This document shows, one piece after another, positions 8,113-15,255 of a stretch of DNA of 64,000 bases. The DNA comes from a virus. The stretch's first letter is position 1. Every line of letters starts with the position of its first letter. The notes below the pieces were generated by a model. That model did not search any database. It worked only from the letters and a program-made list of their open reading frames with translations, and was not told the DNA's origin. Both the position numbers and the translations under genes were made by a program. The stretch lies in the IMG/VR virus record IMGVR_UViG_3300046533_000294, positions 1 through 64,000 of that record; one strand, 5' to 3'.

Positions 8113-8307
8113 ATGCCCTTGCTCGAACCAGCCGAGTACCAGGTCTTGTTCTTGACTGCAAACGGACACACAGCCAAGGAAATCGGTCGAGCAACCGGCT
8201 GGCCGGAGGACACCGTCAAGAGTCTGCTTCGATCGGCGAGACGTAAGCTCGGAGCGAAGAACACAGTCAACGCCATCTGGATCGCACTTCAGAAAGGGCT
8301 GTTGTAA
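8113..8307 (+). CDS. LuxR/GerE-type helix-turn-helix protein
   Basis: A 64-residue protein that is almost only a GerE DNA-binding domain: LEPAEYQVLFLTANGHTAKE, then GRATGWPEDTVKSLLRSARR and KLGAKNTVNA. This matches the four-helix LuxR-type output domain with the recognition helix around TVKSLLRSA. It has no receiver or ligand domain. It overlaps the portal gene start by one base and lies inside the late operon, so it could be a late-gene regulator or DNA adaptor. Start chosen as the first ATG after the endolysin stop. Confidence 0.75.
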   Translation: MPLLEPAEYQVLFLTANGHTAKEIGRATGWPEDTVKSLLRSARRKLGAKNTVNAIWIALQKGLL

Positions 8308-9722
8308 TGTCGTACTCGATACCAACGAAGCTCGGAGATCGGATCGGCCCGCCGCCGACCGATCCTCTTGGTGTAGTCCTTCAGGGCACGCTGAGTCCTT
8401 CGGGGATGGCGCCGTGGACGCAGTGGTACGACACGTCCGAGTACGTTCCAGAGCTGAAGTGGCCCATGTCGATCGGCGTCTACAACCAGATGCGAACGGA
8501 CGCACAGTTGTCGGCCCTGTACAAGGGCACGACCCTTCCCATCCGTCGTTGGGACTGGTTTATTGTCCCGAACGGGGCCGACGAATCTATGGTGCGTGAA
8601 CTTCAGAAGGATCTCAACCTGCCTGTGGAAGGTGAGAAACTTCTGGAACAGCCTCTGCGCGGTCGCTCCAAGAATCGCTTCATCTTCATGGAGCATCAGC
8701 GCCTGGCAATGCGGGCGCTTCTGTTCGGTTTCGCCTACTTCGAGCAGCTAGGTACGATCTCCCCCACCGATGGTCTGCCCGATGGGCGGTGGCAACTCCG
8801 AAAGCTGGCGGAGCGCCCGCAGAAGACTATTGATCAGTTCCTCGTCTCGGACGACGGTGGCTTGATCTCGATCCGGCAGAACATTCGCCGCCTCGATCTG
8901 ACTGGTGGTGGTTATCTCCAGGCACCGGAGATCCCAATTGATCGCCTCGTCGGCTACGTCTGGGAGCAGGAAGACGGCTCGTGGGTAGGTCGCAGCATGT
9001 TGCGCGACTGCTACAAGAACTGGGTCGTGAAGGATCGTCTGATCAGGATCGACGCTATCAACCACGAGCGTGCCGGCGGCGTGCCGTACGTGACTGCGCA
9101 GCCGGGAGCGACGACAGGCGAGATCGAGCAGCTCCACAATATGGCGCGCGACTTCAAGATCGGCGAGGCGGCAGGTGGAGCCGTTCCGTTCGGAGCTGCG
9201 CTGAACATCGCTCGCGCTGGCAATACGAACGTAGTGGAGTCGATCAAGTATCACGACGAGTCGATGGCGCGTAACTGGCTGCTGATGATGATGCAGCTCG
9301 GAATGACCACAAGCGGGTCGCGCGCGCTCGGCCGGACGTTCCATGACTTCTTTGCTCAAGGTCAAGACTCGATCGCGCAGTGGTTCACGAGCGTGTTCAA
9401 CTGCCACGTGGTCGAGGATTGGGTGGATTGGAACTACGGCGAAGATGTCGAGCAGGTTCCGCTGCTCGGCTTCAAACCGGACATCGACCTGGCTCTGTCG
9501 GAGATCTCCGGTCTGATCACGGCTGGAGCGATCGTGGTAGACAGGGATCTGGAGGATGCCTTGCGTAGAGAGACGGGCCTGCCTCCGAAAGCTGCGGGTG
9601 CTCCTGACCCGGTTCCAGCATCAGAACTTACTCCTCCTCCTGGTAGTGGTGGATTTGGTTCGGGATCGGGTCAGGATGCCCCGGGAAGTGGCACAAAGCC
9701 AGAAGGTGGGCAGGGTCAATGA
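8307..9722 (+). CDS. Portal protein (DUF935 / Mu gp29-like)
   Basis: A 471-residue portal, the dodecameric ring at the capsid vertex through which DNA is packaged and to which the neck attaches. The region YNQMRTDAQLSALYKGTTLP followed by IRRWDWFIVP is characteristic of the DUF935-type portals. Position between terminase and protease/scaffold supports this. The last 45 residues are Pro/Gly/Ser-rich and probably disordered. ATG overlaps the previous stop. Confidence 0.85.
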   Translation: MSYSIPTKLGDRIGPPPTDPLGVVLQGTLSPSGMAPWTQWYDTSEYVPELKWPMSIGVYNQMRTDAQLSALYKGTTLPIRRWDWFIVPNGADESMVRELQKDLNLPVEGEKLLEQPLRGRSKNRFIFMEHQRLAMRALLFGFAYFEQLGTISPTDGLPDGRWQLRKLAERPQKTIDQFLVSDDGGLISIRQNIRRLDLTGGGYLQAPEIPIDRLVGYVWEQEDGSWVGRSMLRDCYKNWVVKDRLIRIDAINHERAGGVPYVTAQPGATTGEIEQLHNMARDFKIGEAAGGAVPFGAALNIARAGNTNVVESIKYHDESMARNWLLMMMQLGMTTSGSRALGRTFHDFFAQGQDSIAQWFTSVFNCHVVEDWVDWNYGEDVEQVPLLGFKPDIDLALSEISGLITAGAIVVDRDLEDALRRETGLPPKAAGAPDPVPASELTPPPGSGGFGSGSGQDAPGSGTKPEGGQGQ

Positions 9723-9807
9723 GGGCGGTTCACTCGGTCGGGGGCGCTCCCTCCCGGCTGCTCTCAGCGACTCTGCCCATTAGTCCCAGCAACCCGAAGG
9801 AGGTTTG

Positions 9808-9999
9808 ATGGCTGGGAAGATCGAAGGAGCAACGGGCAACATGGCGGGAGTGAAGGGCAACTCCCAGAGGATTCCTACCGCTAGGTGGGAGACCAATAGC
9901 CCAGAGACGGGTGGCCCGCCCGAGACGAAGGGGCGCGAGGGCGCCATGCTTCATGCGGAGCTGCAGAAGTCCAAAGGCACGGGACTGAAGGTTCCGTAG
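9808..9999 (+). CDS. Small hypothetical head-region protein
   Basis: A 63-residue basic, Gly-rich protein lying between portal and protease. GAAGGAGG sits just upstream of the ATG. Its stop is immediately followed by the protease ATG. No family recognised; likely virion or assembly related from context. Confidence 0.5.
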   Translation: MAGKIEGATGNMAGVKGNSQRIPTARWETNSPETGGPPETKGREGAMLHAELQKSKGTGLKVP

Positions 10000-11529
10000 A
10001 TGACCTGGGTGCTGGAGAAGATCGAGGGCACGCCCTACACGCGCCTCAAGGGCGTGCCGTTGGTGGGTACAGGGATCGACTATGCCATCTCGACACATCC
10101 CGAGGGATTCACGATCTCGGAGGAGATGCTGGCGGATGCGGTAGCGGCCACTGACGATCCAGCCATTGTTGATCCCCGCATGAAGCTGGGGCACAGCGAT
10201 GATCGCTTCGACAGCCCCGATTTTGACGGCGAGCCGGCAGTGGGCAGGATCGAGAACATGTCACTTGGCAACAACGGACAGACTATCTATGGTGACTATG
10301 TCACCTTCGACTGGCTGGCCAATCTGATCCCTCTCGCCTACCCCAACCGTTCCGTCGAAGCAGGTGCCGGCGTACAGCCTATGTTTGTCGAGAATCACGA
10401 GACTGTCACCGGCAAGAAATACCGGATGGTGCTGACGGGCGTAGCTCTACTCGGCGTCGTCTGGCCGGGTTGCTCCACGCTGGAAGACTTGGAACTGTTG
10501 TCTACCGGCGAGGGGGTGACCATCAAGCAAGAGATCGAGGCTGCCATGAATATCGAGGACGTTCGTTCTGCGTACTACGACTACTTGGAAGCCGAGGGTG
10601 GCGACACCTACTGGTGGTGGATCCGAGGGATGCGCTTGGAGCCCAATGAGCTGGTCGTGGACGACGACAGCGGTCATCTGTTCCGTGTTCCGTTCACGGT
10701 GGCGGATGGTGTCAATGTCGAGTTCGGGGAGCCAGTCCCGGTGGTCGTGGACTACAAGGACGTTCCCGCGTCAGTGGCGGCTGGGATCTACACCGAGGGC
10801 TTGCTGCTCGGTGGCCGCCAGGGGCAAGACACTTGTGTCTTGTTCGCAAGTAGGGCGGATTCCCGCCCAGAGTCCAACGAAGGAGGACAGATGACACCAG
10901 AGCAGCGCAAGCAGCTCTGTGCCTCGCTGGGCCTCGCCGAGGATGCGGACAACGCCGCCATCCAGGCGAAGCTACGTGAGACGGACATCCTCCAGGCCTC
11001 CACGGGCGAGGAGGAGCAGCCCGAGGAGGACGACGACACCGAGGACGACGACTCCAGCGAGGAGGAGTCCACGGAGGAGGAGACCACTGCTGAGTCAGCT
11101 CTGCCGGAGACTGTCACAGTCGAGGCGGGCGCATTCAGGCAGATGCAGGCGGATGCGAAGCTCGCGCGCGCGATGCACGAGCAGAACATCAAGGACAAGA
11201 ACGACCTCATCATGAGGGATGCGGTCGCCAAGGGCAAGTTCGCCCCGGCCGTCGCTGCAGCGGTTCGGATGCAGCTCGACAACCCCGCCACTCGCGATTC
11301 GGCCATCAAGTGGATCGGCGAGTGCGCGGAAGGAGTCGTGCCTGTCTCGGCCAAGGGATCCAGCGCCGCTGGTGACGAAGTCGAGAACGAAGTCAATGAG
11401 GGGCTGCCGTGGTTCTCGCGTGAGCACGCTCGCGCAGCGCGGATGGCCCAGGCCGATGCCGAAGGTAGCGTCCAGTCCGACGGACGGTACGCTCGCAACG
11501 GTGGGGCGCTCAAGGCAGGGGTCAACTGA
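10000..11529 (+). CDS. Capsid maturation protease with C-terminal scaffold domain
   Basis: A 509-residue protein. Residues about 1-180 resemble the Mu gpI-type head protease: PRMKLGHSDD then AVGRIENM, and later AYPNRSVEAG, with candidate catalytic His and Ser. Residues about 340-370 are a strongly acidic, low-complexity linker and 375-509 are helical, as expected of scaffold. An internal ribosome site and ATG at 10891 would give the scaffold part separately (see nested entry). It precedes decoration and capsid genes as usual. The protease should process capsid precursors inside the prohead. Confidence 0.75.
   Translation: MTWVLEKIEGTPYTRLKGVPLVGTGIDYAISTHPEGFTISEEMLADAVAATDDPAIVDPRMKLGHSDDRFDSPDFDGEPAVGRIENMSLGNNGQTIYGDYVTFDWLANLIPLAYPNRSVEAGAGVQPMFVENHETVTGKKYRMVLTGVALLGVVWPGCSTLEDLELLSTGEGVTIKQEIEAAMNIEDVRSAYYDYLEAEGGDTYWWWIRGMRLEPNELVVDDDSGHLFRVPFTVADGVNVEFGEPVPVVVDYKDVPASVAAGIYTEGLLLGGRQGQDTCVLFASRADSRPESNEGGQMTPEQRKQLCASLGLAEDADNAAIQAKLRETDILQASTGEEEQPEEDDDTEDDDSSEEESTEEETTAESALPETVTVEAGAFRQMQADAKLARAMHEQNIKDKNDLIMRDAVAKGKFAPAVAAAVRMQLDNPATRDSAIKWIGECAEGVVPVSAKGSSAAGDEVENEVNEGLPWFSREHARAARMAQADAEGSVQSDGRYARNGGALKAGVN
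10891..11529 (+). CDS. Nested scaffold protein (internal start)
   Basis: Within the protease gene, AAGGAGGACAG precedes an in-frame ATG at 10891, giving a separate 212-residue product identical to the protease C-terminus. This matches the lambda C/Nu3 and Mu I/Z arrangement, in which an in-frame internal start yields free scaffold in excess over protease. The product holds an acidic segment then a helical region. Inferred from the ribosome site and the domain boundary. Confidence 0.75.
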   Translation: MTPEQRKQLCASLGLAEDADNAAIQAKLRETDILQASTGEEEQPEEDDDTEDDDSSEEESTEEETTAESALPETVTVEAGAFRQMQADAKLARAMHEQNIKDKNDLIMRDAVAKGKFAPAVAAAVRMQLDNPATRDSAIKWIGECAEGVVPVSAKGSSAAGDEVENEVNEGLPWFSREHARAARMAQADAEGSVQSDGRYARNGGALKAGVN

Positions 11530-11996
11530 TGGCCAACGACTGCATCAAAGTCAAGGAAGAAGGCGATGCCATTACTTGTGAGGCCACAGCGGCCGTCACA
11601 GGTAAGCGGTTCGTCTACATCTCCGGTGCTCGTACGTCGGGTGGCATCGGTGCAACCGGCAACGTGCCGGCGGGCCAGCAAGGGGCTGGCCTCGTGGCCG
11701 ACGCGACTGTAGACAAGTCTGCTGTCTACAAGGCCCAGAACGTCGGGGCGGGCCAGGCAGCCAAGCGGGCTCTTGGCGTGGCGGCTTTCGACGCTCCGCT
11801 GGGAGGCATGTTCACCGTTCTCCGCGAGGGCATCCTGCCCATCACGTGCGGAGCTGCCATCACGGCAGGGAGCGAAGTCGAGATCGACGCTTCTGGTCGT
11901 GTCATCAACATCGCAGCGGGTATCGCTGTCGGCCTCGCCATGGATACGCAGGCGACGGTCGGAGCAGACGCTGAGATCCTGCTCTACAACAGCTAG
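11529..11996 (+). CDS. DUF2190-type capsid decoration/stabilising protein
   Basis: A 155-residue Ala/Gly/Val-rich protein, almost all beta, with ITCEATAAVTGKRFVYISG near the start and LGVAAFDAPLGGMFTVLREG in the middle. This is the pattern of DUF2190 proteins, which sit just before the major capsid gene and in known cases bind the outer capsid surface. ATG overlaps the protease stop. Confidence 0.75.
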   Translation: MANDCIKVKEEGDAITCEATAAVTGKRFVYISGARTSGGIGATGNVPAGQQGAGLVADATVDKSAVYKAQNVGAGQAAKRALGVAAFDAPLGGMFTVLREGILPITCGAAITAGSEVEIDASGRVINIAAGIAVGLAMDTQATVGADAEILLYNS

Positions 11997-12013
11997 GAGG
12001 GGGTGAAACAGGC

Positions 12014-12970
12014 ATGAAGCACCAGGTACTTCCGAACGGGGCAGTGCTGCTTATCGAGGAGGAGATCGAGGCCAGCTACTTCCCCAATCCGACTGTCCAC
12101 CCTCTTGGCCCGCCGACTCTGTCGGGAACGACCTACACGGTGGACTGGGCGCTGAACAACCCTACACGGGTGACCCAGTCGCTCATGGATCTCACTCTGC
12201 AGCGGTTCTTCGCTGATCGCGTCTTCACCAACGCGGGTGGGGTCACCGGTGGCGCGGTCATCTACGACCTGCTACTCGTCAACGAGCTGTACCTTCAGCG
12301 TGACTTCGAGATGATCGCGCCGGGAGCAGAGTTCCCGATCGTGACATCTCAGCGAGTCGCGCCGAGAGTCGCTCAAGTCGAGAAGTGGGGCGCCAAGTTC
12401 TACACCACGGTGGAAGCCAGAGACCGCAACCAGATCTCCGTCTACACCAAGCAGATCCGTCAGATGGCCAACACGCTCGTCCGCAAGATCAACCAACGGG
12501 CCGTGGACACGCTGAACGCTGCGATCACGGCCTACACTCGTACCACGACTGGGAACAGCTGGTCTACGGTGGTCACCACCGGCTCCAGCGCATCGAACGC
12601 TCCGTTGTGGCCTGCTCGTGACTTCGCTCGCGTCACGCAGCTGGCGGAGCAGACGGAGTTGGGATACGACTTCGATCTGTGGATCATGAACCCCACAGAG
12701 TATTTCAACCTCGCCACGATCTACGGCAACTTCCTCAACGACCTGCTCGCTTCGACGGGGTTCGACATCTTCGTCACCAACCGTGTCGCAGCTGGCTCGG
12801 CCTACGCGATCTCCAGTGGCAACGTCGGAGAGATGCGGGTCGAGCAGCCGCTGTTGACCGAGTCTTGGTACGAGGAGGAGACGCAGCGGTTCTGGACACA
12901 GTCAAGTGTTCGGCCGCTGTGGTTCGTCGATCAACCGTATGCGATCCTCCAGGTCACGGGCCTAACCTAG
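12014..12970 (+). CDS. Major capsid protein
   Basis: A 318-residue protein directly after the decoration gene, with an HK97-type composition: a short N-arm, a central segment with AGAEFPIVTSQRVAPRVAQV and TKQIRQMANTLVRKINQRAV, and a C-terminal SSVRPLWFVDQPYAILQVTG strand. It builds the icosahedral shell. The assignment is from position, size and composition. GGAGGGGGTG precedes the ATG. The absence of a long N-terminal delta domain fits use of a separate scaffold. Confidence 0.8.
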   Translation: MKHQVLPNGAVLLIEEEIEASYFPNPTVHPLGPPTLSGTTYTVDWALNNPTRVTQSLMDLTLQRFFADRVFTNAGGVTGGAVIYDLLLVNELYLQRDFEMIAPGAEFPIVTSQRVAPRVAQVEKWGAKFYTTVEARDRNQISVYTKQIRQMANTLVRKINQRAVDTLNAAITAYTRTTTGNSWSTVVTTGSSASNAPLWPARDFARVTQLAEQTELGYDFDLWIMNPTEYFNLATIYGNFLNDLLASTGFDIFVTNRVAAGSAYAISSGNVGEMRVEQPLLTESWYEEETQRFWTQSSVRPLWFVDQPYAILQVTGLT

Positions 12971-12986
12971 AAAGGGGGTGAACTAG

Positions 12987-13511
12987 ATGTCGGAATCTGT
13001 CTATGGCAAGGATCCACACCAGGACAATATCGCCGACTACACCGGCTCGGAAGACTACGCGGAGCAGGCAGACAGTCGGACGATCAAGCATCTCATGTTC
13101 CCCTGGCTGGTCGAGGCACCAAACACGGCTCATGCCGATGGGCCCAATGTGCTGAAGGAGCGCGTTGGAGTTCAAGGCGAAGTCGTCTCGATCGAGGAGC
13201 TAGGCCCGCTTGCCCTGGAGCGTGGTGAGCGGCTGGGCTCGTTCTACACTGACGCAGAGCTGGCCGGGCCAGCCACAGCGGAAGCCGCTGCGGTCGGCGA
13301 GACAGCCAGCAATACTTCGGAGTGGGGCGTGCCGGAGCTGGTTCAGTACATCGAGACCAACAAGCCCAACGTGGACGACACGATCGCCCTCGCCCAGGGC
13401 GATCCTGAAGCCGCCAAGCGAGTCTTGGAGGCCGAAGATGAAGCGACAGGTGGAGATCCACGCTCCGGTGTCACCAAGGGCCTGACGGCGGTCATCGGAG
13501 ATGCCTCGTAG
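12987..13511 (+). CDS. Hypothetical head-associated protein
   Basis: A 174-residue acidic protein, unrecognised. It follows the capsid gene by 16 bases with AAAGGGGGTG before its ATG. The C-terminal half (VPELVQYIETNKPNVDDTIA then QGDPEAAKRVLEAE) looks like a small helical peptide-binding or assembly domain. It ends at a GC-rich hairpin. A head-completion or capsid accessory role is suggested only by position. Confidence 0.5.
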   Translation: MSESVYGKDPHQDNIADYTGSEDYAEQADSRTIKHLMFPWLVEAPNTAHADGPNVLKERVGVQGEVVSIEELGPLALERGERLGSFYTDAELAGPATAEAAAVGETASNTSEWGVPELVQYIETNKPNVDDTIALAQGDPEAAKRVLEAEDEATGGDPRSGVTKGLTAVIGDAS

Positions 13512-13521
13512 TGGTGGAGAT

Positions 13522-13541
13522 GGGCGGGTTCACGCCCGCCC
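13522..13541 (+). terminator. GC-rich hairpin after the capsid block
   Basis: GGGCGGG (13522-13528) and CCCGCCC (13535-13541) form a 7-bp stem with a six-base loop, flanked further out by GTGGA and TCCAC. No T run follows, so termination would be partial at best; it could lower read-through from abundant capsid mRNA. The same GGGCGGG/CCCGCCC stem recurs at 54243-54260. Confidence 0.45.
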
Positions 13542-13567
13542 TCATCCACTCCTGCTAGGAGAAGCCG

Positions 13568-14017
13568 ATGGCAGCCTCAGCGAAATGGTACAATAACGCG
13601 ATCCTGGGCGTATTCAGCGCGACGGCCGCTCGTCGGTTCGACTGGGTGAACGACACTATCAAGGTGTCGCTCCACACTTCTGCGTACGCCTACAACCAGG
13701 CCACGAACACGTACTACTCCGACCTGAGCAACGAACTGGCCACCGGTTCGGGATACACAGCTGGCGGCTACACACTGGTCAACAAGACGCTCTCCTACGA
13801 CGCTCCTTCCAAGGAAGTCCGTCTCAACTCGGATGCTCCACAGTGGACGGCGGCAACGTTTACGTTCCGCATCTACGTGATCAGGAAGGATACAGGCACA
13901 CCATCCACGGCTCCATTGCTGGGATACGGAGACATGGGGGCCGACCAGTCGATCTCGGGCGGAACGTACACCCTGGTAGGAGACCCAACTGGTTGGCTGA
14001 AGGACATTGTGTCATGA
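13568..14017 (+). CDS. Hypothetical virion protein, paralogue A
   Basis: A 149-residue beta-rich protein. It shares with the next gene the order AKWYN, NDTIKVSLHTSAY, SGYTAGGYTL, LSYDAP, and LLGYGDMGADQSISGGTYT, so the two are tandem duplicates. The family is unrecognised. It starts after CTAGGAGAAGCCG. The location between capsid and neck genes suggests a decoration or structural protein. Confidence 0.6.
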   Translation: MAASAKWYNNAILGVFSATAARRFDWVNDTIKVSLHTSAYAYNQATNTYYSDLSNELATGSGYTAGGYTLVNKTLSYDAPSKEVRLNSDAPQWTAATFTFRIYVIRKDTGTPSTAPLLGYGDMGADQSISGGTYTLVGDPTGWLKDIVS

Positions 14018-14033
14018 TTAACGAGGAGGCAAC

Positions 14034-14474
14034 ATGGCTGTAACGGCCAAGTGGTACGGCAAGAATGTCCTGGATCAGTGGGGTTCATCCCCAGTTAACT
14101 GGACAGGAGACACAATCAAGGTGTCGCTTCACGCTAACACCTACGTGCCTAACCAGGACGTGGACGAGTTCTTCGCCGCTACGTCGGCAGAGTTGGCGAC
14201 GGCTGGTGGCTACACGGCTGGCGGAGCCACACTCGGAGGCAAGTCGGTGTCGTACGATGCACCGACCAACGAGGCGCGATTGATCGCAGGGAACGCATCA
14301 TGGGCGTCGGCGACCTTCACGTGCCGCATCGGATGCATCTACAAGTCCACGGGCGTTGCCGGCACGTCGCCGGTCATGGGCTACGTGGACATGGGCGCAG
14401 ACCAGTCAGTCTCGTCCGGTACGTTCACCATCCAGTGGGACGCCACCGGCGTGCTCAAGGGAGTCGCAGCGTAG
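14034..14474 (+). CDS. Hypothetical virion protein, paralogue B
   Basis: A 146-residue homologue of the preceding gene (AKWYG, GDTIKVSLHANTY, GGYTAGGATL, VSYDAP, VMGYVDMGADQSVSSGTFT). AGGAGG precedes the ATG. The two copies differ at roughly half of positions, so the duplication is old and both were kept, consistent with two different partners or sites on the particle. Function unknown. Confidence 0.6.
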   Translation: MAVTAKWYGKNVLDQWGSSPVNWTGDTIKVSLHANTYVPNQDVDEFFAATSAELATAGGYTAGGATLGGKSVSYDAPTNEARLIAGNASWASATFTCRIGCIYKSTGVAGTSPVMGYVDMGADQSVSSGTFTIQWDATGVLKGVAA

Positions 14475-14476
14475 CG

Positions 14477-14884
14477 ATGGCTCGGGCCGGAGCACCCAGC
14501 CAACGCGGTCGCGTCGAAAAGCAGGGGCGGGATCTCAGGATCTTCGCTCCTGCTGCGATCTGGCCTCAGCATAATGTCGGACTCAAAGATGCATCCGAGC
14601 TGACGCCAGAAGACATCATCAAGATGCAGGCAGCAGAGTTGCTCCGAATAAAGCAGGAGCTGGAGTTGCAGAAGATCGCGGCCCAAACGATCACGCGCTT
14701 CTGTATCTGCTGTATGTACGTGATAGAGCAGCACACTGGTGAAGACGTTGTCTCTATCGGACGAGATCTCTACAAGAAGCTCAGTGGTTCCGAGATCCAG
14801 ATTGCCGAGTGGCAGGACGGGAATGTTGGCCCTGTCTACGGCAGATACCTGGAGAAGTCACCCGACATCAGGATCGGAGGGTAA
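14477..14884 (+). CDS. Hypothetical helical protein
   Basis: A 135-residue protein, start at the ATG two bases after the previous stop. It has a basic N-terminus, a helical centre (TPEDIIKMQAAELLRIKQEL) and a short CICC motif. Unrecognised. It may be the first of a pair of small structural adaptors with the following gene. Confidence 0.5.
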   Translation: MARAGAPSQRGRVEKQGRDLRIFAPAAIWPQHNVGLKDASELTPEDIIKMQAAELLRIKQELELQKIAAQTITRFCICCMYVIEQHTGEDVVSIGRDLYKKLSGSEIQIAEWQDGNVGPVYGRYLEKSPDIRIGG

Positions 14885-14885
14885 G

Positions 14886-15218
14886 TTGGCGGAGTACGAA
14901 GTCACCATGGCGCCGCCCGAGGGGCAGCCCCAGACGTTCAAGGACACCAACGACGCGGATGGGTCGGAGATCGAACGCCCGATGATCCGCGTCTACAAGC
15001 TCAACGCCAGCACCGAGAACGCAGCTCGCGTCATCTGCGAGCGAAATGCGTTCGACATCGCGACGCAAGAAGTTGCCGAGAAAGGTGGCTTCACGGACGA
15101 GCAGCAGGACGAGCAGATGGATGCGGTTTTGTCCAGTCAGTGGGTCGTCCAGTCCATCCAGCAGGCCGGAGCAGCAGCAGCCCCGGCAGCAGCTGAGGAG
15201 CCGGCAGCGGCCGAGTAA
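14886..15218 (+). CDS. Hypothetical protein with Ala-rich tail
   Basis: A 110-residue acidic protein beginning at TTG one base after the previous stop, with CGGAGGGTAAG as its ribosome site. The last 20 residues are almost only Ala, Pro and Glu. Unrecognised. Its small size and position between head genes and the giant repeat proteins suggest a structural accessory. Confidence 0.5.
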   Translation: MAEYEVTMAPPEGQPQTFKDTNDADGSEIERPMIRVYKLNASTENAARVICERNAFDIATQEVAEKGGFTDEQQDEQMDAVLSSQWVVQSIQQAGAAAAPAAAEEPAAAE

Positions 15219-15255
15219 TGCTGCGTGCGTCCGCAACGGAGATGGGGCCGGTGGG

